A stretch of 64,000 nucleotides of DNA from JAICWP01 sp035252015 (lineage in GTDB: Bacteria > Acidobacteriota > Terriglobia > Terriglobales > Acidobacteriaceae). The position numbers were made by a program, and so were the translations under genes. The notes under the pieces were generated by a model. That model did no database searches. It had not been told where the DNA came from and saw nothing but the letters and a program-made list of their open reading frames with translations. Each line of letters opens with the position of its first letter. Positions within the stretch are counted from its first letter, which is position 1. Location: assembly GCA_035252015.1 (NCBI GenBank), contig DATFDP010000121.1:21581-85580 (forward strand). Reading direction: 5' to 3'. This document shows, in pieces, positions 44,207-52,902 of this stretch.

Positions 44207-45982
44207 TTGGCTACAACTCTCGGACTTACCGCGGAAGCCCCCCGCTTCTACAAGGAACCCCAGCGCCGCGGCGTTCCCCTCTATGCCATTGTCCTGCTGG
44301 CCCTGGCTATCCATGGTCCGCTGCTGTTTATGCAGGTGCAGGCCAATTCATTCGATACCAACTTCCACATCTTTTTTGCCTCGCACTATGCCCAGCACTG
44401 GTGGAATCCCTGGAATCAAAAGTGGTTCGCCGGCTTTTCCCAGACTACGTATCCACCCCTCGAACATCAGTGGATGGCGCTGATTTCCCACGTCATCGGT
44501 CTCAACATGGCTTATGCCGTGGTCCAACTGCTGGGCGTTCTGCTGCTGGTGGTCGGCATCTACCGCTTTGCGCGGCTGTTCGTGGATGAGCGGGCTGCCA
44601 GCTATGCCGCTATTGGCTGCATTTTCCTGGGAGCTCTGTCGTTCCTCTTATATGAAGCCGGACAGCTCTCGACCACCATTTCAGCGGCGCTGATGTTTAA
44701 CGCCTTGCCATATTTTTACGATTGGTGTCGGCACGCAGGAGCCAAAGCGCTGCTCAAGGGGTGGATGGTGGCGCTGGCCGGCGCCGCGGTTCACCACGTC
44801 ACCCTGATTTTCGGTGCGGTGCTGTTCGCCATCCCCGTGGTTTGGCTGGCGGTGCTGGATCGCAATGATGAGCCGGAAACCTCTTCTGGCGCCGTTGTCG
44901 GTCGCGCCGTATTCTTTACTATCCTGACCGCCATCGGCACAGGCGTGGTGCTGCTGCCTTACTGGCTAGCCATTCTGCAGCACCCCATTAAGCAGATTCC
45001 GATTCCGCACGCCAGCCGCTCCAACCTGCTGCTCAATGGCATCAACGGCTTCAACTATTTCATCGTGCCCTACGGCGCCATGCTGCTGGCATTTCCCTAC
45101 ATTTTCATTCGCGGCTCGCAGCGCCGCCGTCTGCATCCGCTGCTGGTCGGATTCTGGGTCACTTTCATTTTCGGACTGGGCGGAACCACCCCGATTCCCA
45201 AGTGGATCCTGGGCCGTGCCTTCGACATTCTGACCTTCGAGCGTTTCACTTTCTGGGCCACCCTGCTGGCGTGCCCCTTCCTCGGCCTGCTGGCCGCGGA
45301 CATGATTGACCGGTTCCGCAGGACGGGGGCGGTCATCGTGGCCGCCGGCGCCGTAGCGAGCATTGGCCTGGCGCTGGGCTGGCTGACCGCCAACCCCTAC
45401 AAGCCGGCGACCGGATTCAATGTGAAGCCGGTAGTTGACTTTCTCAATCGTGACGGCCACTACAACTACCGCTACCTGACTTTGGGATTCGGCAATGAAC
45501 TCTCCAAAGTGGGCACTTACACGGTTGCCTCTAGTGTGGATGGTGAGTACAACTCCGCCCGCCTGCTGCCCGAGTTCACGCACTACGGCGTGGGCCAATT
45601 GACTAGCGCCAAGTATTACGGCACCGCCGGTATGACCTCCTTGCGTGCCATGCTCGAGCACGCTAACCGCTACGGCCTGAAATATATTTTCGTGCACGAT
45701 CCCTACTACGATCCGCTGCTGGAATTTGCCGGCTGGCGCAAAATTGAGACCTTCGATAGCGGCGCCATTACCGCCTGGTCGAAGGAAAGCGTCCCGCCTG
45801 CTCATGAAATTCCTTCTGATGCCGTGCCTCCTCCCTGGCAAGGCCTGATGTGGGGCACCTTGCCCATGGCTACCAGTATTCTCGCCATTCTGTTCGTTCT
45901 GGCTATGCCGGAACGCCGCCGGGTAGCGGAAACGGTGGAATTTCCGGCCGCAGTTGAGCCGGCTTATCGGGAGGCCAAGTAA
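44207..45982 (+). CDS. Polytopic membrane glycosyltransferase-like protein (GT-C-like)
   Basis: A 591-residue protein with about 11 transmembrane segments and a C-terminal soluble part near residues 430-550. I start it at TTG 44207 because GGAGG stands exactly 5 bases upstream and the longer frame to 43976 is not protein-like. D-T-N-F-H in the first loop after helix 1 (NSFDTNFHIFFASHY) resembles the D-x-N-x-H-type acidic loop of GT-C enzymes, and the protein fits '6-pyruvoyl-tetrahydropterin synthase-related' membrane proteins, a misnamed GT-C-like family. It may be the polymerase or ligase of the cluster. First gene of a four-gene operon. Confidence 0.7.
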   Translation: MATTLGLTAEAPRFYKEPQRRGVPLYAIVLLALAIHGPLLFMQVQANSFDTNFHIFFASHYAQHWWNPWNQKWFAGFSQTTYPPLEHQWMALISHVIGLNMAYAVVQLLGVLLLVVGIYRFARLFVDERAASYAAIGCIFLGALSFLLYEAGQLSTTISAALMFNALPYFYDWCRHAGAKALLKGWMVALAGAAVHHVTLIFGAVLFAIPVVWLAVLDRNDEPETSSGAVVGRAVFFTILTAIGTGVVLLPYWLAILQHPIKQIPIPHASRSNLLLNGINGFNYFIVPYGAMLLAFPYIFIRGSQRRRLHPLLVGFWVTFIFGLGGTTPIPKWILGRAFDILTFERFTFWATLLACPFLGLLAADMIDRFRRTGAVIVAAGAVASIGLALGWLTANPYKPATGFNVKPVVDFLNRDGHYNYRYLTLGFGNELSKVGTYTVASSVDGEYNSARLLPEFTHYGVGQLTSAKYYGTAGMTSLRAMLEHANRYGLKYIFVHDPYYDPLLEFAGWRKIETFDSGAITAWSKESVPPAHEIPSDAVPPPWQGLMWGTLPMATSILAILFVLAMPERRRVAETVEFPAAVEPAYREAK

Positions 45983-47116
45983 ATGAAACTGGCCGTCCTG
46001 CTCGTGCTTGCAACCATTGCCTTTCTAATACTGGGCTTTGTTCTTCCCGTACATCAGGCCGCTACGCCGGGCATCGTTTCCGGCGAGGCTCTGCCCGGTG
46101 TAGGCGCCTCAACCAATACTCCTGAAGCTGCGGTGCGCTCACTGCTGGGCGACGTGCAGGCGCATGACTGGGATCGTGCTTACTCCCTGCTGGCCAACGC
46201 CAATGACGTCGCGAAACAAGCTTTCATCCATGATGTGAATGGCAACTACGGCAGCCTGCGCACATTTTCAAGTCTGGAAGGGTCCCGCACCCGCGTACTC
46301 AACCGAAGCGGCGACCAGGCGCTGGTGCGCGCCGACATGCACTGGTCCACCGCCGTCGGGCCTATCTATGACGTGAAGGAACTTAAGGTTGTGCAACAAG
46401 GCGGCGTCTGGAAGATCATATGGCCGCTGGAGAAGCAGCCCACTGTCCCGCCCCAGGTAGTGCCTGTAAATTACCTCCGCTGGGACGTGATCTCCCGCGG
46501 CCCACAGGACGACTGGGGAACCCAGAACGTTGACTCACCCCGGGTGCGCATCGTCTCCATGAATGCGGTGCAGCACGGCAGCACCTTGGTGATCGTGGGT
46601 GAAGTGGTGAACGAAGACACCGTGCCCGCCTTCGTGGACATCAATGCCATTTTGCTCGGCAAAAATGGGCAGGACTTAGACCAGGAAAGCAGCTTCGACA
46701 AAATTCAGCACACCTTGCTGCCCAAGCAGGTTTCGCCTTACCGCATTGACTTTCCCGGCTACAACTTGAGCCAGATAAAGAGCGTGCGCATGGATGCCAA
46801 GGCCATGTTGGTGCCAGCCTCGGCCGATCCCGTGATCGCCGTGCTCGACCAACACGAGCAAACTAATGTGCTTGGCCGCAGGGTGCTGAGCGGGAACCTG
46901 CTCAACGAAAGCGGCCGCGTCGTGAACATCGCCCAGGTGCTGGCCACTTATTACGACAGCAACGGCAAGGTCATTTGGGTATCCGACGGTTACGTGGACC
47001 GTGCTCTGCTGCCACAAACGCCCGAGCCCTTCGCGGTGGACATGCCCGACAACACGGTGGGCAAGGTGCAGAGCTATCGCGTGACCGTGAACCACTACAT
47101 TCGTGAGCAGTCGTGA
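45983..47116 (+). CDS. Exported protein with FxLYD-like domain
   Basis: A 377-residue protein starting in the base after the previous stop. A hydrophobic N-terminus (LAVLLVLATIAFLILGFVL) anchors or exports it. Residues 45-155 look like an NTF2/DUF4878 fold (EAAVRSLLGDVQAHDWDRAYSLL, WKIIWPLEKQP), followed by two FxLYD-type beta domains (HGSTLVIVGEVVNEDTVPAF, LSGNLLNESGRVVNIAQV). No catalytic motif. Tight packing implies it functions with the membrane glycosyltransferase-like protein. Confidence 0.75.
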   Translation: MKLAVLLVLATIAFLILGFVLPVHQAATPGIVSGEALPGVGASTNTPEAAVRSLLGDVQAHDWDRAYSLLANANDVAKQAFIHDVNGNYGSLRTFSSLEGSRTRVLNRSGDQALVRADMHWSTAVGPIYDVKELKVVQQGGVWKIIWPLEKQPTVPPQVVPVNYLRWDVISRGPQDDWGTQNVDSPRVRIVSMNAVQHGSTLVIVGEVVNEDTVPAFVDINAILLGKNGQDLDQESSFDKIQHTLLPKQVSPYRIDFPGYNLSQIKSVRMDAKAMLVPASADPVIAVLDQHEQTNVLGRRVLSGNLLNESGRVVNIAQVLATYYDSNGKVIWVSDGYVDRALLPQTPEPFAVDMPDNTVGKVQSYRVTVNHYIREQS

Positions 47117-48003
47117 GTAACGGGGCACAGATTTCTATGCGCGGAATTCTTCCTGCAGTTTGCCTGGTTATCTGGCTGATGGCAACCGCGTTGCTCGCTG
47201 CCCAGGAATTGCAGCTCCCTGCAACTGTAGCCGCAGGTTCGGGACTTACCATCCCGACTTCCGGCAGCGGCAGCGCAACCTTCTATTTGATCGGGCCAAG
47301 CTACGTCGCTAAACGTCAGGTTCTGCTGGGCCAGGAAATTCACGTGCAACCCCTGGAGGTCCGCAGCGCCGGCCGATATCTAGCCATCGTGCGCGGCGCC
47401 GGAATCCGCCAGAGCGGCAGCTTCTATGTAGTGGCAGTCAAGCCCGCCACCCTGAGCTTCCTCGCCCACCCCTCGCGGATTCCGGTGGCGCAGCGCGACC
47501 GAGTTATCGGCGTGGCCTTCATTTTCGATAAATGGCAAAATCTGGTGCGCCGGCCTGAGACCGTGGATTTCCGCCTTGCCGCCAACGATGCTCCCCCTGT
47601 CACCCAAAGCGTGCGCAGCCACGATGGAGTGGCATGGATTCTCATGAATTCAGGCCACAAAGCCGGCAATGCCAAATTTGTCGCTGCTCTGGATGGAATT
47701 GAAGAGACGCGCGTGATTCAGCAGGTGGCCGCTGATCCCTGCCACCTGCAGATCAGGGCAGAACGAAACGCCAAGGGCGTGCTGGTTGAGACCGCCCCCG
47801 TGCGCGACTGTAGCGGCAACCCCGTTTCCGACGGCACCATCGTGACTTTCACCGCCAATGGTCCTCGAGGCTTGAGCACGGTGGACGTGCCCATTAAGAA
47901 GGATGTCGCGCAGGCCGAGCTGAAGATTCCCGGCCCCGCCACCATCTCCGTCGCCTCCGGCGTCGTCATGGGCAACGAAGTAAGGGTTGGAGGCCAACAA
48001 TGA
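47113..48003 (+). CDS. Exported Ig-like beta-domain protein
   Basis: A 296-residue protein with a 4-base overlap (GTGA) with the previous gene; the Met at 47137 is a possible alternative start closer to the signal peptide (GILPAVCLVIWLMATALLAAQ). The mature part is beta-rich, with Ig/invasin-like stretches such as DGTIVTFTANGPRGLSTVDV. No enzyme motif. Probably an envelope structural partner of the operon's first product. Confidence 0.72.
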   Translation: MSNGAQISMRGILPAVCLVIWLMATALLAAQELQLPATVAAGSGLTIPTSGSGSATFYLIGPSYVAKRQVLLGQEIHVQPLEVRSAGRYLAIVRGAGIRQSGSFYVVAVKPATLSFLAHPSRIPVAQRDRVIGVAFIFDKWQNLVRRPETVDFRLAANDAPPVTQSVRSHDGVAWILMNSGHKAGNAKFVAALDGIEETRVIQQVAADPCHLQIRAERNAKGVLVETAPVRDCSGNPVSDGTIVTFTANGPRGLSTVDVPIKKDVAQAELKIPGPATISVASGVVMGNEVRVGGQQ

Positions 48004-48497
48004 AGCATCTGACGTTACTGGCTGTCGCGCTGGCGTTATCCTTCACCTGCTTTGCCGCTGACGCCCCGCGGGTGCAATTCGATACTTCGCACATCGGCCC
48101 GCGGCAGATGGAAGACATTACCGGCCGCAATATTCCTCGTGACTGGGGCCGCGCCTGGCAGACGCTGGCTGTCGCGCTCGAGCAGAACCGCCCCGATCTG
48201 CTGGGCCGCTACTTTACCGGTTCTGCCCAGCAGAAGCTCGCTGCCGCTATCGCCACGCAGATCAAAACCGGCCTGCGCACCCGCTACATTGATCACGGAC
48301 ACAAGCTGGCCGCCCACTTTTACTCCCCCGACGGCGGCGCTCTCGAACTGCACGACACTGCCGATCTGGAAATTCAGGTGTTCGATGGCAACGACCTGGT
48401 GCACAGTGACCGCGTCACCTTGCACTATATCGGCCTGATGACTCCCGCCGCCGACCATTGGGAAGTGCGCCTGCTGGAGTCCGTCCCCGGCTTCTAA
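48000..48497 (+). CDS. Small periplasmic protein
   Basis: A 165-residue protein overlapping the previous gene by ATGA. A signal peptide (HLTLLAVALALSFTCFAAD) precedes a 140-residue alpha/beta domain resembling NTF2-like folds (WGRAWQTLAVALEQNRPDLL, WEVRLLESVPGF). Family not recognised. It closes the operon; a degenerate dispersed repeat follows. Confidence 0.7.
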   Translation: MKHLTLLAVALALSFTCFAADAPRVQFDTSHIGPRQMEDITGRNIPRDWGRAWQTLAVALEQNRPDLLGRYFTGSAQQKLAAAIATQIKTGLRTRYIDHGHKLAAHFYSPDGGALELHDTADLEIQVFDGNDLVHSDRVTLHYIGLMTPAADHWEVRLLESVPGF

Positions 48498-48518
48498 GCC
48501 AATCACGCCGCTTAAAGA

Positions 48519-48580
48519 ATGTCATGCTGAGCGGAGCAGGCGGGTTCGCTTGTGAATCCGCCTGCGAAGTCGAAGCACCA
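48519..48580. repeat. Dispersed GTCATGCTGAGCG repeat with hairpin
   Basis: ATGTCATGCTGAGCGGAGCA, then AGGCGGGTTC pairing with GAATCCGCCT across a 6-base loop, then GCGAAGTCGAAGC. It belongs to the same GTCAT(C/G)CTGAGCG...CGAAG family as 57057-57115 and 59156-59181. The hairpin sits in a convergent gap and may help end transcription. Confidence 0.6.
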
Positions 48581-48619
48581 ATACTCATTTGGCAGTGGCA
48601 TACCCGCGTCAGCGAATTT

Positions 48620-49747
48620 CTACCGCATCTCCGCCGGCATGGGGTGCGTGGCCTGGTCAGCATGCGGCACGAGCTGCTGATACACCGAATCGGGCAGGTG
48701 CGTTTGCCAGTGTCCGCTGAGCCGGGCGTATCCGGTGATGCCAAAGAACAGAGCTGCAATTCCGGCGGCCATCGCCCATGCCGGCAGCGCGCGTCGCCGT
48801 GGTGCGGCCATCGCCAATGCCCCTTCTGCGGGGCACACCGCCACGCACTCCAGGCAGCCGGTGCACTCAGCCGATTTGATGCTTACTAGCTTGTCCACAG
48901 GCAAGGCGAAAGGGCAGGCCCTGGCGCACTTGGCACAGTCAATGCACGCCTGCGGATTGCGGCGGATGCTCAGCGGCCCAGGCAGAGCCGCCACTCCCAG
49001 CAGCGCGCCGTATGGGCACAAATAGCGGCACCAGAAGTTTTGGATCAGGACCGAAGCTACTACCAGCACCGCGATCACAATCAGTCCTGTGCCGCTCAAA
49101 AAACGGAAGAAGTTCAGCATCTTCACGTCGGCAATTACGCCGTAGGGACTGCCCATGAAGCTGCTAATTTCCGCGGCGCTCATGCCTATTACCGCCCAGA
49201 CGAAGAATGCCAACAGCAGATATTTGAGACCGCGTAGGGGAATATCCAGCCAGCGTGGCAGGCGAAAATTGCGGCGGAAAAGGTGCTGGCCTAATCGCCA
49301 CAGATATTCAGAGATTGTGCCCACCGGGCACAACCATGAGCAAAACGCTTTGCGAAATAGGAACGCCATGGCGGCGAAGGCAAGCAAAAGAAACATGGCT
49401 GCAGGGTGCACTTCCGGCACATGCCCGCTCAGCAGCCAGTATTTGACGTTCATCATGCCGGCAATGGGCAGGTAGCCTTCCACGCCCGACGGCCGCGCCA
49501 CCGCTGGCACGCTACCGGCCTCGTACGCCCGCACCCAGAGACAGAACATGACGCCCAGGTAAATGTTCAGCGCCAGAAACGCGAATTGAAACCCGCGCCG
49601 CAACGCTTGCGAGTGGTCTCGGCCGGCTCGCCGCACCAGTTTCTTTTTTGCTCGCTTCGCGGGCGTTGCCGCAGGAGCGGGCGGTTTCAGCATCTCGTCA
49701 ATCGCCGTTTCCCCTGCCACGGTGGCCATAAGCTGCTCCAGACGCAC
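48620..49747 (-). CDS. Membrane-bound polyferredoxin (NapH/CcoG-like 4Fe-4S protein)
   Basis: A 375-residue redox protein with about five transmembrane helices. Two C-x-x-x-C-P membrane-side motifs (C136-S-W-L-C140-P and C240-R-Y-L-C244-P) are followed by two 4Fe-4S ferredoxin motifs, C268-C271-C274-C278 and C295-C298-C301-C305. This plan matches NapH, NosR C-termini and CcoG/RdxA-type electron-transfer proteins. No nitrate, nitrous-oxide or cbb3-oxidase genes are nearby, so its partner is unknown. It may feed electrons to a periplasmic reductase. Confidence 0.88.
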   Translation of the reverse strand: MRLEQLMATVAGETAIDEMLKPPAPAATPAKRAKKKLVRRAGRDHSQALRRGFQFAFLALNIYLGVMFCLWVRAYEAGSVPAVARPSGVEGYLPIAGMMNVKYWLLSGHVPEVHPAAMFLLLAFAAMAFLFRKAFCSWLCPVGTISEYLWRLGQHLFRRNFRLPRWLDIPLRGLKYLLLAFFVWAVIGMSAAEISSFMGSPYGVIADVKMLNFFRFLSGTGLIVIAVLVVASVLIQNFWCRYLCPYGALLGVAALPGPLSIRRNPQACIDCAKCARACPFALPVDKLVSIKSAECTGCLECVAVCPAEGALAMAAPRRRALPAWAMAAGIAALFFGITGYARLSGHWQTHLPDSVYQQLVPHADQATHPMPAEMR

Positions 49748-49878
49748 CAGCTTAGGCCTCCAACCGAGCTCGCGGTATGACTTAGGTCACACCCTGAACC
49801 AGCAGGTAGCAATTGACAATTACCATTTTGCTAATTGCTGCTCCTGCTGCGCTATCATGCAAGCTGCAGGAGGAAATC

Positions 49879-50343
49879 GTGCAACATCGGCAAACTCCCC
49901 TGGTTGTGCTGATGGTGGTTTTCGTCCTGGGCTGCTTGAGCGCGGCTCAGAATAGCTCGTCTCCAAAGCAAGACAGATCCACGGATCAGAAAGCGCAGTC
50001 CAATCCAACTGACAAGGTCCCGGAGATCAGCGGCAACCTGGGTGGCTGCTCGGTGGAAATCCATGTAATTGATTCGGCCGGCAAGCCGGTTTACGGAGCG
50101 CAGATTTCGGTGCACATTCGCTATGGCTTTGGCGGCTTTCACCGCCTCGATCTGCAGATCGGCACCAACACCGACGGCTTCGCCCGCTTTATCGGCCTAA
50201 CCGAACGCGCCCGCATGCCGCTCTCGTTTTACGCCGACTACCACGGACGCGAAACCGTTGTCCCGGTTGACCTTAGACAAAACTGCCACCAGAAGCAGAA
50301 CGCAGCCATTCCCGACAAGCCTGCGACGCCTCCTCAGGAGTGA
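49879..50343 (+). CDS. Lipoprotein with transthyretin/CarboxypepD_reg-like domain
   Basis: A 154-residue protein. I start at GTG 49879, which has AGGAGG 6 bases upstream; the frame extends to 49813 but the N-terminus would then be poor. The signal peptide ends in V-L-G-C, a weak lipobox. Mature part: a charged linker, then a beta sandwich (SVEIHVIDSAGKPVYGAQIS, GTNTDGFARFIGL) typical of transthyretin-like or carboxypeptidase-regulatory domains. Role unknown. It diverges from the polyferredoxin gene. Confidence 0.7.
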   Translation: MQHRQTPLVVLMVVFVLGCLSAAQNSSSPKQDRSTDQKAQSNPTDKVPEISGNLGGCSVEIHVIDSAGKPVYGAQISVHIRYGFGGFHRLDLQIGTNTDGFARFIGLTERARMPLSFYADYHGRETVVPVDLRQNCHQKQNAAIPDKPATPPQE

Positions 50344-50432
50344 GTGATCAGCTCAACTCCCACGAATCGCGAGTGAAGTTTGATGGAACGAAAAAAAGTA
50401 AGTTGCGGATTAGCAAAGGGGTTCTTGCTTTT

Positions 50433-50467
<35 letters not shown>

Positions 50468-50492
50468 CCGCGACAAACGCGGTAAGCTGAAT

Positions 50493-51032
50493 TTAGGCCG
50501 CCAGGCCCCGAGGTGGAACATTAGCCTGTGGCTCTAGAAGCTCAAGCTGCCTCCCTTGGCGCCACCATACGAGGTTCCGGATTGCCAAAAAGCCAGTCCA
50601 CACTAGCACCGGAATGAGCATAGCCCCGGGCAGAATCCAGACATTCCAGAACACCACCAAAGCCGCCAGGGTAACCAGCCCCTGTACGAGAACAGCCCCG
50701 AAAGCGCCCCCAGGACGTGCCATGCGGTAGAAAAGAGCCGACCACAGTACGTTCAGGCCCAGCAAGGCGAAGTAGAGGACCATCCCCACGCGAACCCAGA
50801 GCACGCCCCACTGCGGGCCGCTCAGCCAAGCCAGCCAGGCTGCGGCTCCCAGGAGCACATAAATGGACTTCCACCCCCAACCGTAGGCGGGCGGCGGCGG
50901 CACCTTCTGCGGGCGGCTGAGACTTCCGTACCAACTCTCCACCCTTTGCCGAGCCAGGGCGGTAGCGACCCCGCCGGCTAGGAATGAGAGTCCCATAAGG
51001 GCGGTAAGTGCGGCAAAGTGATAGGCCTTCAT
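50493..51032 (-). CDS. tspO: TspO/MBR family membrane protein
   Basis: A five-helix tryptophan-rich sensory protein family member, 179 residues. The family's conserved loop is present as V-E-S-W-Y-G-S-L-S-R-P-Q-K-V-P-P-P, followed by W-G-W-K-S-I-Y-V-L-L-G-A-A-A-W-L-A-W and the WSALFYRMARPGGAF block. TspO proteins bind porphyrins and are tied to stress or tetrapyrrole control. The C-terminal tail is slightly longer than usual. hemL is in the window but not adjacent. Confidence 0.9.
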   Translation of the reverse strand: MKAYHFAALTALMGLSFLAGGVATALARQRVESWYGSLSRPQKVPPPPAYGWGWKSIYVLLGAAAWLAWLSGPQWGVLWVRVGMVLYFALLGLNVLWSALFYRMARPGGAFGAVLVQGLVTLAALVVFWNVWILPGAMLIPVLVWTGFLAIRNLVWWRQGRQLELLEPQANVPPRGLAA

Positions 51033-51086
51033 CCTGCTAAGTTCGATTCCGCCGCCGCCGTTTTCGATGGCTGCTCCCTGCCAGCT

Positions 51087-51590
51087 TTACTGTGCCCCCA
51101 ACGGGGCGGAAACGTGCTCGTGCACAATCAACCACTCCGGCCCGGTTTTTTCCCAGATCACCGTCCAGCGGAAATCGCCTTCGCTCTTTTTCCCGTCCTT
51201 GGTGACGTCCACGTGATGCACGGTGGCGGTGCCCCACACCAGGGTGCCGTGGCGGTGAATCTGGGCGTCATCGTTGACCGTGGCCTTCAGCGACTGAAAC
51301 CCGCCGATCACCTGCACGACGCCTTTCTCGTATTCCGCCCAGCTGTTGTACTTGAGCGGAGCGATATCGAAGAAAATATGCGGGCCCTTGGCATAATACT
51401 TGGCGACGTTGGCGGGATTTCCCGAGCTCCACCCTGCCCAGATTGCATCCATCAGCGCCTTGCTCGGCGCTTCCGTGTTCGCCGCCGCCGAACTACTCGT
51501 AGCCTTGGCCTTGTGGGTTGTATTTTGCTGGCTGAAAGCTGGGAGGGTAGAAGCAACGGACAGAAGTAAGACGAGACCTAAACTGCGCAT
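51087..51590 (-). CDS. Periplasmic SnoaL-like (NTF2 fold) protein
   Basis: A 167-residue exported protein from ATG 51590 (an upstream Met at 51605 adds five residues). The signal peptide (SLGLVLLLSVASTLPAFSQ) is followed by a short A/S/T-rich linker and an NTF2-like/DUF4440 domain: ALMDAIWAGWSSGNPANVAKYY, GTATVHHVDVTKDGKKSEGDFRWT and VIWEKTGPEWLIVHEH. Such domains bind small molecules or mediate dimerisation; no substrate can be named. It lies 54 bases upstream of tspO in the same direction. Confidence 0.8.
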   Translation of the reverse strand: MRSLGLVLLLSVASTLPAFSQQNTTHKAKATSSSAAANTEAPSKALMDAIWAGWSSGNPANVAKYYAKGPHIFFDIAPLKYNSWAEYEKGVVQVIGGFQSLKATVNDDAQIHRHGTLVWGTATVHHVDVTKDGKKSEGDFRWTVIWEKTGPEWLIVHEHVSAPLGAQ

Positions 51591-51707
51591 GTCAAGCCTC
51601 CTCATGTAAGTGCCTAGGGCCGTTTTGGCGCGGATTGTCGCACGTTATTCTTCTTTCCACCACAAGATTTAGGTTTCCAAGATTTTGTGAAGTGCCTCAC
51701 CAACAAT

Positions 51708-51777
51708 CCGAGGGGTGCCCCTCGGTCGCTTTCACTGACAACTGGGTTTGACGGTTTTCAGCAGCAAACGCTAAAAT
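51708..51777 (+). promoter_or_regulatory. Promoter and upstream palindrome of rplU-rpmA-obgE
   Basis: TTGACG (51748-51753) and TAAAAT (51772-51777), 18 bases apart, form a good sigma-70-type promoter, leaving a leader of about 130 bases before rplU. Upstream is a perfect inverted repeat, CCGAGGGG-TG-CCCCTCGG (51708-51725), which may be an operator or a weak terminator for incoming transcripts. Confidence 0.65.
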
Positions 51778-51917
51778 AACTGGGTTTGCCTGTATCTGCC
51801 GCCCCCTTCTGGGACGGGCTGCTGCCCTCAGGCCGCAGCGCGGAACATAGCAAGCAAATCGCACATTTTCCCAGTGCTCCAGAACTGTGCCTGGGAGCCG
51901 AAACCGAGAGAGGCATC

Positions 51918-52424
51918 ATGTACGCAGTCATTCGTGCCGGGGGAAAGCAGTATCGCGTGGCGCCCGGCGATGTTATCCGGGTAGAGAAGCTGGCGGACGA
52001 CCAGCGCCAGGACGGCAACGTGCAGTTTTCCGACGTGTTGCTGGTGTCCGGGGCCGAGGGCGAAGCCAACCGGCCGCAGTCCGAGGCGAGCGTCACCGGT
52101 CGAGTGCTGGGCGATGGCCGCGGCGACAAGGTGCTGGTCTTCCACTACAAGCGCAAGAAGCAGTACAAGAAGATGTTCGGCCATCGCCAGCCCTACACCG
52201 CCGTTCGCATCACCGAGATTGCTTTTGATGGCCAGCGCTTTACTGCCCCGGAGGAGGCGGAGCGCAAACCCAAGCCGAAAAAGGCGAAGCCCGAGGCGGA
52301 AGCCGGCGAGGAGACGGAAAGCGCGCGTCCCCAGGCTAAAGCGGCAGGGACAGCAAGGAAGGCAAAAGGCAGGAAGAGCGCTGCGCCCAAGGCAAAAGCT
52401 AGCGCAAAGAAAAAGAAGAAATAA
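51918..52424 (+). CDS. rplU: 50S ribosomal protein L21 with lysine-rich C-terminal extension
   Basis: Binds 23S rRNA in the large subunit. From ATG 51918 the core (MYAVIRAGGKQYRVAPGDVI, VLVFHYKRKKQYKKMFGHRQ) is standard L21 of about 103 residues. The 168-residue protein then has an added tail of about 60 residues rich in Lys, Ala and Glu, ending in a run of lysines; this kind of extension is probably disordered and RNA-binding. First gene of rplU-rpmA-obgE. Confidence 0.96.
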   Translation: MYAVIRAGGKQYRVAPGDVIRVEKLADDQRQDGNVQFSDVLLVSGAEGEANRPQSEASVTGRVLGDGRGDKVLVFHYKRKKQYKKMFGHRQPYTAVRITEIAFDGQRFTAPEEAERKPKPKKAKPEAEAGEETESARPQAKAAGTARKAKGRKSAAPKAKASAKKKKK

Positions 52425-52428
52425 TCAG

Positions 52429-52476
52429 GAATCAGGAGCTGCTAGCTAGAAGCTAGTAGCTAATCAGCTAGGAGCT
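52429..52476. repeat. AGCTAG-type short repeats between rplU and rpmA
   Basis: Overlapping palindromic units (GCTAGC, AGCTAG, TAGCTA) fill the 50-base gap, e.g. CTGCTAGCTAGAAGCTAGTA. They stand just upstream of the rpmA ribosome site (AGGAG). Confidence 0.5.
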
Positions 52477-52478
52477 AT

Positions 52479-52742
52479 ATGGCCCACAAAAAAGGATTAG
52501 GCAGTTCACGTAATGGCCGCGATTCCAATTCGCAGCGGCTGGGATTCAAAGCTTTCGGAGGCCAAGTGGTCCCCGGCGGTACTATCATCGTCCGCCAGCG
52601 TGGCACGCGCGTGAAGCCGGGTCTCAACGTCGGACGCGGCAAGGATGACACCCTGTTCGCCAAGGTTAGTGGCCGCCTTAAGTTCGTGGATAAGGGCTCC
52701 ATGGGCAAGTTCGTGATAGTCGAGCCGGTCCCCGAGTCGTAA
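52479..52742 (+). CDS. rpmA: 50S ribosomal protein L27
   Basis: Lies near the peptidyl-transferase centre. The 87 residues are full length, beginning M-A-H-K-K-G-L-G-S-S-R-N-G-R-D-S with the conserved N-terminus, followed by RLGFKAFGGQVVPGGTIIVR. No N-terminal cleaved extension as in some Firmicutes. The start follows AGGAG-C-TAT. Confidence 0.98.
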   Translation: MAHKKGLGSSRNGRDSNSQRLGFKAFGGQVVPGGTIIVRQRGTRVKPGLNVGRGKDDTLFAKVSGRLKFVDKGSMGKFVIVEPVPES

Positions 52743-52902
52743 GTCTTTCGCCGGCGAGACCCAAGAGTACGCCGAGAGGTTTGAATTCAATTCGATTTGT
52801 TTGAGGCCTCGTGCTTTGTCGGGGCCCTTTCTATTTGAAGCAGCGATTTCTTTGAATCTGTTTTCTCTGCGCCATCTGCGTCTCGGCGGTGAGATTCTCT
52901 GA

